Assembly: GCF_004138285.1 (NCBI RefSeq)
Contig: NZ_SCFN01000003.1
Location: 1-64,000, forward strand
Reading direction: 5' to 3'
Length of the DNA stretch: 64,000 bases
From: Gottfriedia acidiceleris
GTDB lineage: Bacteria; Bacillota; Bacilli; Bacillales; Bacillaceae_G
Both the position numbers and the translations under genes were made by a program. Positions 26,304 to 34,997 of the stretch are shown piece after piece. How positions within the stretch are numbered: the first letter of the stretch is position 1; each line of letters begins with the position of its first letter. The notes beneath the pieces are model-generated. The model had not been told where the DNA came from, ran no database searches, and was given only the letters and a program-made list of their open reading frames with translations.

Positions 26304-27407
26304 TTATATAGCTGTTTTTTTTAGTTTTCTTTTTATTAACATAATTAGTAATAAATAAATCGGAATAATAATTTGAAGAGGAATGTGTAATAAATAAGGA
26401 ACTTTTTCAATAAACTCATTATGTTGTTCAAAATAACTTGATGCTAACCATAATGAACAAACTAACATGATAATTGCAATAGGATAGACTAATTGTTCAC
26501 TTTTATATACACCAAATAAATCTGCTGCTCCAGATACCGCACAATAGAAATAGACAGCAAGTTTCACGAAGTAATTGCATACCATAATCACCACAATAAA
26601 AGTATCTAACCTTTGAACAAAATCAGCAATATTAATATAACCAACAGCTGTTAAGAGTGGAAATATAGTTCTTTCTAGTTCAGAAACTCCCAATATTGCA
26701 GTGTTTAATATTGAAAATAAAGTCATAACAAGTCCTGAAATTAGTAGTGAGGTTATTCCTATCTTTGTTGCTTTCTTCTGATTATTTAAATATGGCAAGA
26801 TCATAGTAAATGTAAGAATCTCACCAAAAGGATTTGTAACTAATATTGGAACCGCTTTTAAAACTGGTTTCCAGCCATTTTCTAAAACGGGTTTTAGATT
26901 ATTGATAATAATTAAGTTAGAAATGATTTCAAATCCAATAAATAGAAAAGTAAGGAACATAATAAATAGAAAAATAACTTCATTTGCTCGTGCGAATGTT
27001 TCAAATCCTTTATAAGTTGCATACATAATTAAGATCATCATTAGTATTCCAATTGAAATTTTCGATGAAGCATTATATAGAGTTATCGTCATTAAATCTT
27101 CAAAATTCCGTAAAACTCGGGCACCAATATAAATAAAATATAGGATATAAATTAGTGCTATTAATTTTCCCATATACTTACCTAAAATATTTTGAATATA
27201 TTTTGTAAATGGTATATCAGGAAAAATTGAATATAACATAATATACACATAAAATAGTAGACAGCTTAAAGCAAGTCCTATTAATAAACTCATCCAAGAA
27301 TCTTGCTTAGCTATACCATATATTTCAATTGGTGGTGAAGAACCAAGAATAAACATAAAAATCATGCTAAAGAATTGAAAACCACTTACTTTTAATTTAC
27401 GGTTCAT
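26304..27407 (-). CDS. Spore germination permease, GerAB/GerKB family
   Basis: A 367-aa protein with ten predicted membrane helices in the APC-superfamily fold of endospore germination permeases. Typical signs are KVSGFQFFSMIFMFILGSSP at the start, PFTKYIQNILGKYMGKLIAL, and the ERTIFPLLTAVGYIN region. B subunits sense the germinant (amino acid or sugar) in the inner spore membrane, with an A and a lipoprotein C subunit. Here the C-type gene lies 2.1 kb upstream on the same strand, separated by two other genes and a T-box pseudogene, and no A-type gene is in view. This receptor is either dispersed or decaying. Confidence 0.85.
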   Translation of the reverse strand: MNRKLKVSGFQFFSMIFMFILGSSPPIEIYGIAKQDSWMSLLIGLALSCLLFYVYIMLYSIFPDIPFTKYIQNILGKYMGKLIALIYILYFIYIGARVLRNFEDLMTITLYNASSKISIGILMMILIMYATYKGFETFARANEVIFLFIMFLTFLFIGFEIISNLIIINNLKPVLENGWKPVLKAVPILVTNPFGEILTFTMILPYLNNQKKATKIGITSLLISGLVMTLFSILNTAILGVSELERTIFPLLTAVGYINIADFVQRLDTFIVVIMVCNYFVKLAVYFYCAVSGAADLFGVYKSEQLVYPIAIIMLVCSLWLASSYFEQHNEFIEKVPYLLHIPLQIIIPIYLLLIMLIKRKLKKTAI

Positions 27408-27605
27408 TTTTATTTCCTTCTTATATGACTTCTATTTACTATTTTTTACTATTTCCTAATTTTCACCATTTAATTTCTTATTTATGAATTCATGTATCAT
27501 TTGATTTTAACTAACATAGAAGCAATTTAGTAACAATAAAAAAATAGACTACCATAGTAGCCTATCTTTGTTAATTAACTTACTACGTTCGTTCTATAAA
27601 CTTAA

Positions 27606-28046
27606 TTACACATTCATTTGAACATCTGGCTGATCTTTATATTTCTTTTCTAGACCAGTTATGAGTATGTATCCAAAAATTAGGGCAGTAATGAGATATA
27701 TTTCACTAGACAAAAGCACAGTGCTCATATAGTTTGGTAACATCAGGATACGTACTTTGGCATAAATCAATGGATATAATGCAATATATAGTGATGGCAC
27801 ACCCACAAAAACCATTTTTTCTAATTTGAAAGTCCATCTACCACTTTTACTGTTTTCTTTAAGTAAAGTTGGTAATCCGAGTAGTATCCCAATAATGATG
27901 TATAACAAAGGAGCATAAATTATATATGGGATGAAATTATAAGTTTCAGCTGTATGTTCTTTCAATAATCGTTGCACATGTAAGACAATGAAAATAGTAA
28001 TAAAGAAACCAACAGAATATAAGAAGTATCGGATTGCTACCTTCAA
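27606..28046 (-). CDS. Four-helix membrane protein of unknown function
   Basis: A 146-aa protein with four hydrophobic segments (residues about 8-25, 40-60, 78-100 and 115-135) and short polar loops. I do not recognise the family. It lies between the MFS pseudogene and the gerB-like gene on the same strand. D subunits of some germination loci are small two-helix proteins, so this is not an obvious GerD-type match. AAGGAGGG precedes the ATG by about 13 nt, slightly distant. Confidence 0.6.
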   Translation of the reverse strand: MKVAIRYFLYSVGFFITIFIVLHVQRLLKEHTAETYNFIPYIIYAPLLYIIIGILLGLPTLLKENSKSGRWTFKLEKMVFVGVPSLYIALYPLIYAKVRILMLPNYMSTVLLSSEIYLITALIFGYILITGLEKKYKDQPDVQMNV

Positions 28047-28204
28047 CGAAATAAAAATCCCTCCTTTTCTAGGTTTACCTTTATATATTCCTCAGATTAC
28101 AGATTATACCTTTTTGCTTAGGAATACAGTAATTGTACTCCTGCTCGTAAATTCAATAAGGCAGTGTTCAATACTAAATTGACTACATTCGTTATAAAGG
28201 ATCA

Positions 28205-28239
28205 AAAAAGTCGACTTCCGCATTCGGAAATCGACTTTT
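28205..28239. terminator. Terminator after the MFS pseudogene
   Basis: AAAAGTCGACTTCCG / CGGAAATCGACTTTT stem with one mismatch and CATT loop, A-run left and T-run right, in the gap following the leftward transporter remnant. Confidence 0.75.
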
Positions 28240-28307
28240 AATATGCTGTTATTCAATTAATGCATGCCATAGTCGCATAAGAACACAAAGTATTTTTTAT
28301 TATATTA

Positions 28308-29019
28308 TTAAAAGTTTTCTTTATATCCAATGTTGCTGAAATAGCTTTCCTTTGAAGGGCGAAGAATAAATACACCTAATATTAGTGCTAAAAATAGCAT
28401 CATAAAACTACCAGCAATTACAGACATTTTAACTGATATATAATAAGTAGAAAATCCGATTAGTATAGTTGAAACTATGACTAATATTGCCTCAATGAAA
28501 CCATAGATACTTCCGACTCTTCCCATTATTTTAACATTTACGTTAGATTGGTAAAATGTATCAAAGCCTGTATTTGCAAAAGACAACACAAAGGATAATA
28601 AGAAAAATCCAAACGCACCCATCGAAAAAGTATTAGAAAATGAATATACGATATATCCTATTGATACAAAAGTTGATCCAATCCCTATTAGCAAGGAGGG
28701 GTATAGTCTCTTTGCAAAAATTGAATTAATAATTGCACCAATCCCAATCCCTGCGCCTGCAATACTTACAAGAATACCATATTCTGTATTAGTCAAATGA
28801 AGAACTCTTTTTGAAAACACTGCTTCTAACGAATCAACAGCAGCCGTTAAAACTAATACACCCTTAAACAAAAAGTAAATAGTCATTACATAGATTGATT
28901 TACGACTGAATTTTAAAACCTCAGTAAAATCTTCTTAACTAATTCGAGGGAGATCTTCTCATTTTTTACATTTATAGCAAAGGATTTTTCCAAGAAATAA
29001 GAAGCTTAATTTTTTCCAT
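28308..29019 (-). pseudogene. MFS transporter gene with large internal deletion, behind a T-box leader
   Basis: The 5' end is intact: GGGGTG, then ATG at 29019 reading MEKIKLLISWKNPLL, the usual cytoplasmic start of an MFS drug-type transporter, and a stop at 28972. After about 37 bp the C-terminal half resumes in another frame at about 28934 (EDFTEVLKFSRKSIYVMTIY) and runs 208 residues through six helices to 28308. An intact protein would need about 400 residues, so roughly 500-600 bp covering helices 1-6 are gone. The C-terminal part could still be translated from ATG 28886, but a half-transporter is unlikely to work. The upstream T-box riboswitch appears intact. Confidence 0.75.
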
Positions 29020-29060
29020 CTTAACACCCCTAAATTAAATATTTTTCAATTTGTACAAAT

Positions 29061-29330
29061 AAAAAACTCGCCCTCCAAGACCGTAGTCTTGGGGACGAGT
29101 TTACTTTATCGTGGTGCCACCCCAGTTTGTTAATATGTCATCACATTAACCTCATTAAGTACATTTTAAATATACCCATACTCTATAACAGGAGCGCCTG
29201 TCATACCATCTCCATCATTGGTTCCGAAATGAAACTCAGAGTCTTGTTTCAATAAATCATTCATACTCCTTTTCAGCAACTGGAGCTCTCTGGAATGAAT
29301 GAATTCTATTTACTCTTCTCTTCGAAGTTT
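29061..29330 (-). promoter_or_regulatory. T-box riboswitch leader
   Basis: On the minus strand: Stem I elements AGAG, GTTGCTG and AGTA; the T-box core GGGGTGGCACCACG at 29111-29124; and a strong terminator stem (ACTCGTCCCCAAGAC and its complement, 29066-29100) ending in T6. The T-box lies before the terminator as required for the antiterminator switch. Folding by eye gives a lower helix AGAGT/ACTCT and the specifier region GAAACAAG; ACA (Thr) is my best guess, AAC (Asn) is possible. It precedes the broken MFS transporter gene, so it now has no functional target here. Confidence 0.88.
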
Positions 29331-29392
29331 TTTTCATTTATTTTTTATTATTAAAACTTTTCTGTCTAATTTGTCTACTGTTTTTATTAGTC

Positions 29393-29413
29393 CTTATGCA
29401 ACTAAACTGCCAT
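29393..29413. repeat. Second copy of the 21-bp dispersed repeat
   Basis: Identical over 21 bp to 4380-4400 (CTTATGCAACTAAACTGCCA plus T). It lies between the T-box leader and the gerC-like gene. The flanking sequence is unrelated to the first copy. Confidence 0.6.
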
Positions 29414-29556
29414 TTACTTCTTTAAAAAAAGCTGCACCTAAGCAGATTTAAGATTATTGAACTAATGCACTGTGAGTTGTATAAGAACTTTACTTGATAC
29501 TTTATGTCTTACTAATCTTTCATTGTCCTTCGAAAAATCCACTGAAATCTTTACTA

Positions 29557-30690
29557 CTATTTATCATTAAGGATTTGTACTTCGTATTTCGGCTGAATAG
29601 ATACTTGTGGATAATCTTTACGCCAATTCAATAACTTCCATTTATTTGGGTGATATGCCTTTATTTCTTTTCCAATTCCAATCACATCGCAATTCGCTTT
29701 TTGCATCGAATCAATAGTGGATTTACTCATCCTCTCAAAATGCTTGCTTAGAGCTTTTTCCATCTGATTAATATACTTAACTTTAACCTTTGAGAATTGA
29801 TTCAACTTCCCAATTTCATATGCATTGATTTTCAAACGAACTTTGATGGTTGCTTTAGGTAAGCCTTTTGAATCTGTCGAAATAATGAATTTTGAATCTA
29901 TTTCTTTTACGGAAAACCCATATTCACTTTTATTCTCTATATTATCTGATGGTTTCTCTTTATTATTTTCGAGTAAATCCCCTGTAAGATTTAACCTAAC
30001 AAAGCGCTTACCTAATAACAACATCATCATTGTGAGTTGGTCTTTTGAAAGTTTAACTCCGGAGTTTACACCTTGTTTGTATAGAAAAGCCCCACTTATT
30101 TCAATAGCGTTATCTGACTTTTTAATGATAGGTATTGCAAGATATTCTAACATATCTCCTTGTGCTAATATTAAATTCATTATAGAAACATTTGGAATTA
30201 TTCTTCTTTTTTCTGAGGTAAAAATATAATCACTTAACTCTTTCGTAAAATTATCATTATTAGATTCATCTTTAAAAAATTTAGCCAAATTTCCTTCGAA
30301 TATTATAACAGGGGTGTTTATTGACGCATAGGGTGCATTCAACATAAAAGACAGTTCTGAAATAGGATACTTTAAAGCGAAATTTTCACTTAGTAGATAT
30401 ACTCTTATACTAGGCCCATAAAAAACACGATTTGAATAACTACCATTTCCGGTAGCTTTTAATAAACTTGGACCATTAAGTACCGTAACTTCTGACTTAC
30501 TTACTCCATTACCTTGCCCTACACTTTTTAATTTTGTCTCAATTAAATGTATATCAATCTCATCCTTTTGATTTAAATCAAAACCTACAACATCCATTAA
30601 TTTAAGATTTTTTAATGGTAAACGATCCCAACACCCAGTCAATAGTGGAATTAATAATATAATTAATAAAACAATATTAATTTTTTTCAA
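29557..30690 (-). CDS. Ger(x)C family spore germination lipoprotein
   Basis: A 377-aa lipoprotein. The lipobox is LLTGCWDR (Cys at residue 20), and Ger(x)C family proteins almost always start CWD. It continues LPLKNLKLMDVVGFDLN, then the usual three-domain C-subunit layout ending in KEIKAYHPNKWKLLNWR..YPQVSI. The protein sits on the outer face of the inner spore membrane with A and B subunits. The B-like gene is 2.1 kb downstream; no A gene was found. Length is close to the family norm (about 370-400 aa). Confidence 0.88.
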   Translation of the reverse strand: MKKINIVLLIILLIPLLTGCWDRLPLKNLKLMDVVGFDLNQKDEIDIHLIETKLKSVGQGNGVSKSEVTVLNGPSLLKATGNGSYSNRVFYGPSIRVYLLSENFALKYPISELSFMLNAPYASINTPVIIFEGNLAKFFKDESNNDNFTKELSDYIFTSEKRRIIPNVSIMNLILAQGDMLEYLAIPIIKKSDNAIEISGAFLYKQGVNSGVKLSKDQLTMMMLLLGKRFVRLNLTGDLLENNKEKPSDNIENKSEYGFSVKEIDSKFIISTDSKGLPKATIKVRLKINAYEIGKLNQFSKVKVKYINQMEKALSKHFERMSKSTIDSMQKANCDVIGIGKEIKAYHPNKWKLLNWRKDYPQVSIQPKYEVQILNDK

Positions 30691-31009
30691 TTTCTTTTCA
30701 CCACATTATATATAAAGGTAATTTTTCCCTATTTTTACCCTTAAACTTTTTCCTATTCATTTTAAAAGTTATTTTAAGACGATGTCGTTAAAATTAATTT
30801 GATTAAACATAAAAAAAAGAGAAATAGTAAAATGTTCTGGCTTTTTACCACTTCTCTAATTCCACTATACTGCCCATTAGTTGAACAACAAAATTAAAAC
30901 GATTCTTTATCAGAGCTTACTATTTAACCATACTTATTCTATGTAACCTCTTGTATTTAACAACTATTAAAGTTTCTTCATACTATAGTTAAAAACTGGA
31001 GCTGATAAA
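30691..31009. other. Intergenic region, gerC-like to L,D-transpeptidase
   Basis: About 320 bp between divergent genes. AT-rich; a TATAGT-like -10 near 30981 may serve the rightward gene. I see nothing else. Confidence 0.4.
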
Positions 31010-31345
31010 ATGACTAATTGGATCTACATTTCTACATCAAACCGCCAGCTGAAACTTTTCGACGGCAACAATCTGCTTAAAACTTACCCAATCGGTGTAG
31101 GAAAGATGCTTACTCCTACTCCTACAGGAACTTATACAATTATTAATAAAGATCCAAATCCTGGTGGACCTTTTGGGGTACTATGGATGGGACTATCCGC
31201 TCCACATTACGGAATTCACGGAACTGATAACCCTGCAACAATTGGTCACTTTGTTTCACATGGTTGTATACGAATGTACAATAAGGATGTTCTTGAGTTA
31301 TCTTCAATGGTTCCAATTGGTACAGGTGTCGTAATTCATCAATAA
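31010..31345 (+). CDS. Minimal L,D-transpeptidase (YkuD domain)
   Basis: A 111-aa protein that is almost exactly one YkuD catalytic domain. Catalytic motif: [19 protein letters not shown] with His at HGTD and the nucleophile Cys in HGCIRM (SHGCIRM near residue 87). These enzymes make 3-3 peptidoglycan cross-links or attach proteins to the wall; in Bacillus some act on the spore cortex. It has no signal peptide and no LysM domain, unlike B. subtilis YkuD (LysM plus catalytic). It may act in the forespore, or be exported by an unknown route. The start is ATG 31010 with a weak GGAGCTG ribosome site. Confidence 0.88.
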   Translation: MTNWIYISTSNRQLKLFDGNNLLKTYPIGVGKMLTPTPTGTYTIINKDPNPGGPFGVLWMGLSAPHYGIHGTDNPATIGHFVSHGCIRMYNKDVLELSSMVPIGTGVVIHQ

Positions 31346-31380
31346 ACAAAAGATGATTTTCTAACATTCTTGTTAAAAAA

Positions 31381-31429
31381 AAACACCTAAAACCACAAGA
31401 ACTGTAAACCTTGTAGATTTTAGGTGTTT
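31381..31429 (+). terminator. Terminator of the L,D-transpeptidase gene
   Basis: AAACACCTAAAA / TTTTAGGTGTTT perfect 12-bp ends with an inner imperfect stem. Confidence 0.7.
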
Positions 31430-31476
31430 AATAGATTGGTTTATAAAATCTGCAGTCTCGAGAACTGCCTTATTCT

Positions 31477-31659
31477 TTAATTGTTTGGATTAAATACAAT
31501 CTTTTGATTCCCTTCATAAATAACAGCTGTTTTTGTTGGAATCGTCTCATTTCGGTAATTGAAATTTTTATCTGAAAAGTTAACAATAACTTTGAGATTT
31601 TTACCGAATTCGGTAGATTGAACAGTCCGATCTTTTGTAAGGATTTTATAATTTGTCAT
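31477..31659 (-). pseudogene. Short C-terminal remnant, possibly of a large glycoside hydrolase
   Basis: The frame from ATG 31659 gives 60 residues, but the same frame stays open upstream to about 31755 without a start, reading LKIWSPFHEKAVQKEMTNYK. The pattern (W.PFHEKAV..EMTNY..LTKDRTVQSTEFG....VNF) looks like the C-terminal end of large DUF5696-type glycoside hydrolases, where such a beta-strand tail closes the protein. The 5' part is missing. A terminator of the upstream histidine kinase separates it from that operon. Homology is a recollection, so the assignment is low-confidence. Confidence 0.35.
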
Positions 31660-31770
31660 TTCTTTTTGTACTGCTTTTTCATGAAATGGTGACCATATTT
31701 TTAAATTCCTCCATAGTTGTAAGCATAATGCTGCTTTGTGACATGAATGTTACAACTAGGAAGAATGTTA

Positions 31771-31797
31771 AAAACCCTTACTCTACTGTAAGGGTTT
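31771..31797 (-). terminator. Terminator of the two-component operon
   Basis: AAAACCCTTAC / GTAAGGGTTT with a 6-nt loop; the histidine kinase stop codon lies inside the hairpin and the A-run gives a T-run on the minus strand. Confidence 0.75.
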
Positions 31798-33174
31798 GGG
31801 TTTTGGAAAATGAATTGAAAATTGAATGTTTCCATCTATTAATTTCACATCATGTTTTAACTGATGACGATTTAAAATCGATTTTACAATCGCTAGACCT
31901 AAGCCTGTTCCTGTTAAATGTTTATTTCGGGATTCCTCCATAACATAAAAAGGTTCCCAGATTTGCTTAATTTGGGTGGCATTTTTAAGATTTGTTTCAT
32001 TTTTAATGATGAATACAATTTCCTCATTTTCCTCATAAATCTTAATGTTAATTTCCGGATTTTTTGTATATTTAATTGCATTACTAATTAAATTATTAAA
32101 TACTTTCTCGATTTGGTCACGATCTACTTCAATATTTAGTTGATTCGTTTTAATATATTCTTTTTTTATAACGAAATTATTTTGATTCAATTCGATTTCA
32201 AAGTTTTCCAAACTAGAATCAAAAAGCTTGATTAAGTCAAATTGTTCAATATGTAATATTTCACGTTCAATTCTTGATAACTCTAATAATTTATCGATTA
32301 AACGGTTTATTTGATCTGTTTGTTTAATGATTGTTTCAACATAGGTTCCATCATCTATTCCGTCTTTAATGCCTGCCGAATAAGCTTTGATTAAAGCCAG
32401 TGGTGTTTTAAGTTCATGAGAAATATCTGATATGAACGTTTTTAAATTTGCATTCCGTTGATTTAAATCATCATGGGCAATCCTCAATTTGTCACTCATT
32501 TCGTTAATACTTTTAGCAAGTTCTTCGATTTCATCATTTGTTGAAATTTTTGCCTTTTTAAATTCTAATTGAGCGATTTCTTTAGAAATATCTTTTAACT
32601 CTTTTAATGGATCTGTTATTTTTTTTGACCAAATCCAAACCATTAAAATCAACATTAAAATCAAGAAAATCATAATATAAATAGTAAACTTATTTACGAT
32701 TTGAACAGCATCACTTAAATAAACAATAGAGACACCAACTACAATAAATACATTATCCTTTTGAATAAAATCGACTAAAAAACTCGATTTCAACTTACCT
32801 TGATCGTATATTTTACTTATTCTTTTACCACTTTTAACTTGTTTTAATGTTTCTTCTGTAACCCAAAATTTATTTAATGTTACTCTTTTTTGATATAAAT
32901 TATCTCTTAATAATCCATTAAACTGGTCTAAATTAGTTTGAATTGGTTCATAAACGATTGTTATATTATTTTTTTGCTCCAAATGATTAATTGATTGTTT
33001 AAACTCCGCCATCGGCATCTTGTTTATCGCAGTTGAAAGTTCATGTACTCTATTTTTCATCTGAAATAAGTAATATTTAGGTAATAAATACGAATTGATA
33101 ATTAGATAGAAAATAAAAACAAAAAGAATACATGCTGTAATTGTTATCGATATTTTTCTTCCTAATCGATTCAT
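31783..33174 (-). CDS. Sensor histidine kinase of an OmpR-type two-component system
   Basis: A 463-aa membrane sensor. Two helices (about 9-31 and 155-177) flank an extracytoplasmic domain of about 120 residues with no known ligand signature. Then follow a HAMP linker, HisKA with the phospho-acceptor His in SDISHELKTPLALIKAYS, and HATPase_c with NLISNAIKYTKN (N box) and GTGLGLAIVKSIL (G2 box). The start codon overlaps the stop of the response regulator (ATGA). The general layout resembles BceS- or VanS-like sensors but is longer outside the cell. The signal is unknown. Confidence 0.9.
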   Translation of the reverse strand: MNRLGRKISITITACILFVFIFYLIINSYLLPKYYLFQMKNRVHELSTAINKMPMAEFKQSINHLEQKNNITIVYEPIQTNLDQFNGLLRDNLYQKRVTLNKFWVTEETLKQVKSGKRISKIYDQGKLKSSFLVDFIQKDNVFIVVGVSIVYLSDAVQIVNKFTIYIMIFLILMLILMVWIWSKKITDPLKELKDISKEIAQLEFKKAKISTNDEIEELAKSINEMSDKLRIAHDDLNQRNANLKTFISDISHELKTPLALIKAYSAGIKDGIDDGTYVETIIKQTDQINRLIDKLLELSRIEREILHIEQFDLIKLFDSSLENFEIELNQNNFVIKKEYIKTNQLNIEVDRDQIEKVFNNLISNAIKYTKNPEINIKIYEENEEIVFIIKNETNLKNATQIKQIWEPFYVMEESRNKHLTGTGLGLAIVKSILNRHQLKHDVKLIDGNIQFSIHFPKPKPLQ

Positions 33175-33815
33175 TTTTCTTTTATAAGACTGTATCCTAA
33201 ACCTCGATGTGTTTGAATAAGATCTTCTCCTATTTTTTCTCTTAATCTCCTTATATGGGTATCCACTGTTCGATCATCTCCATCATAATCAATACCCCAT
33301 ACATTAACTAACAAATCCTCACGTGACAAGATGTTTCCGCGATTACGAACAAAACAGCTTAATAAATCAATTTCCTTTTTCGTTAAATTTAAATTTCCGT
33401 CGTTTCTAAATGCTATTTTACCTTTAAAATCTACTTTTATATTACCAATTACTATAAGATGCTCCTCTTTTAGTAATTTTTTAGCTCTAGTAATCAAGAC
33501 ACCCGGATGGAACGGCTTTCGTACATAATCGTCAGCTCCTAGTTTAAGAGCTTGTAATTCGTCCTCATCATAACTTTTAGCTGTAAGCATTAATACTTTT
33601 GTTTCACCATTTTTCTTTATTTCTTTACACACATTAATCCCACTATTATAAGGCATCATCCAATCTAAAATAGCTAAATCAATTTTATGACTATAAAAGA
33701 TTTCGATAGCTCGTTCTCCGTCTTCTGCTAAGAAAACGTTATATCCTTCCTTTTTGAAATATGCCTGTAAGATCTTTAGCATATCTTTTTCATCATCAGC
33801 GATTAGAATATTGAT
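33171..33815 (-). CDS. OmpR-family response regulator with an apparent ATC start codon
   Basis: An intact receiver plus winged-helix regulator if started at 33815: NILIADDEKDMLKILQ supplies the acidic pocket, the phospho-acceptor Asp is in LAILDWMMP, the conserved Lys in RKPFHPG, and the DNA-binding domain ends THRGLGYSLIKEK. No ATG, GTG or TTG occurs in frame between the upstream GGAGGA and the DD pair. The codon at ideal spacing (7 nt) is ATC, which would read MNILIADDE. The first conventional start (ATG 33782) would delete the acidic residues and first strand. So either a rare ATC start is used, or a point mutation or read error changed ATG. It is co-transcribed with the sensor. Confidence 0.85.
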   Translation of the reverse strand: MNILIADDEKDMLKILQAYFKKEGYNVFLAEDGERAIEIFYSHKIDLAILDWMMPYNSGINVCKEIKKNGETKVLMLTAKSYDEDELQALKLGADDYVRKPFHPGVLITRAKKLLKEEHLIVIGNIKVDFKGKIAFRNDGNLNLTKKEIDLLSCFVRNRGNILSREDLLVNVWGIDYDGDDRTVDTHIRRLREKIGEDLIQTHRGLGYSLIKEK

Positions 33816-33897
33816 TTTTAATTCCTCCGTTCAATTATGTTATTTTGTCACTTTCATGTAACAAAAGGAGCTTAAACTGTTCTCGAGGAGTGAAAAC

Positions 33898-33972
33898 ATG
33901 AGGATAATTGAAATTTTAGTCAGTGCTCTATTTATTTTATTTACAATCATAATTGTATCAATTCATTCATAA
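33898..33972 (+). CDS. Possible 24-residue membrane peptide
   Basis: ATG preceded by CGAGGAG (6-7 nt), encoding a single hydrophobic helix (EILVSALFILFTIIIVS) of 24 residues that ends 16 bp before the metallophosphoesterase start. It is divergent from the response regulator. Short hydrophobic peptides next to two-component genes are common, but the family is unknown and it may be only a leader. Confidence 0.4.
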   Translation: MRIIEILVSALFILFTIIIVSIHS

Positions 33973-33988
33973 AAGGCAGGTTATAAAC

Positions 33989-34861
33989 ATGAAATATACC
34001 ATAAAATTTCGAAAGATCGTTAGAAGATTAATAGTTTTTACGTTGTTATTATTAATTTTTCCTATTATTTTATATAGTTATTCAAAAAGTATTGAACCAA
34101 AAATGTTGGATGTAAATCAAATAACAATAACATCAAATTCCGTTTCAAAGCAGATGGAAGGAATGAAAATTGTTCAATTTAGTGATAGCCATCTAGGTGC
34201 TCATTATACATTAAAGCAATTAAATAATGTTGTCGATCAAATTAATAAACAAAACCCTGATTTAATTGTGTTTACTGGTGATTTAATTGATAATAGCGCT
34301 TTATACAATAAATTAGATCAAATCCCTGCTGTACTTCAACAATTAAAAGCAAAATATGGTAAATATGCTATTTACGGTAATCATGACGTTGGTGGAGCTG
34401 GGAAGAAAATCTCATCATCAGTTTTCATAAAATCTGGTTTTACAATTTTAGAAAATGAACAGAAAGAAATCGTCTTAAAAGATCACAGTAAACTAAATAT
34501 TATTGGTTTGGATGACTATCTTTTAGGGAGACCAAATCCGGATGAAGCATTTAGGAATATACAAAAAAACGCCTTTAATCTCTTACTAGTACATGAACCC
34601 GATGTAGCAGAGCGCCTTAAAGAGTATCCGATTGACTTACAACTCTCTGGTCATAGTCATGGTGGACAAGTAAAACTTCCATTTCACGAAGCAATTTATA
34701 CCCCACCATTAGCAACTATTTATACTGAAGGATTATATAAAATAAATCATCATATAAAACCATTGAATTTATATGTTAATCGGGGGATAGGAACAACAAG
34801 GCTTCCGTTTCGATTTTTTAGTGTTCCAGAAATTTCAGTTTTTACTTTAACAAGTAAATGA
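33989..34861 (+). CDS. Membrane-anchored metallophosphoesterase (YkuE-like)
   Basis: A 290-aa phosphoesterase. An N-terminal helix (about residues 12-30) anchors it; the calcineurin-like metal sites follow in order: FSDSHLG, GDLIDN, GNHDVGG, VHEPD and SGHSHGGQV. This is the YkuE-type set. In B. subtilis YkuE is a wall-targeted relative of lipid A/UDP-diacylglucosamine hydrolases. I start at 33989 (AGGCAGG upstream); a longer frame from 33953 lies over the small peptide gene. It ends at a strong terminator. The neighbouring divergent two-component genes may be functionally linked, but nothing proves it. Confidence 0.87.
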   Translation: MKYTIKFRKIVRRLIVFTLLLLIFPIILYSYSKSIEPKMLDVNQITITSNSVSKQMEGMKIVQFSDSHLGAHYTLKQLNNVVDQINKQNPDLIVFTGDLIDNSALYNKLDQIPAVLQQLKAKYGKYAIYGNHDVGGAGKKISSSVFIKSGFTILENEQKEIVLKDHSKLNIIGLDDYLLGRPNPDEAFRNIQKNAFNLLLVHEPDVAERLKEYPIDLQLSGHSHGGQVKLPFHEAIYTPPLATIYTEGLYKINHHIKPLNLYVNRGIGTTRLPFRFFSVPEISVFTLTSK

Positions 34862-34866
34862 TAAAA

Positions 34867-34895
34867 CCCGCAAGGAAATAAGACTTCCTTGCGGG
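34867..34895 (+). terminator. Terminator of the metallophosphoesterase gene
   Basis: CCCGCAAGGAA / TTCCTTGCGGG perfect 11-bp stem with a 7-nt loop a few bases after the stop codon. The T-run after it is missing. Confidence 0.75.
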
Positions 34896-34997
34896 CACAT
34901 AAGTAATTCTTTATCAATAATTAGCAAAGTTTCAAACTTTTTCAACGAAGTTCACAATGTGTTCGTCATGTATTCAAATCACTTTGCAATGAAGGGG

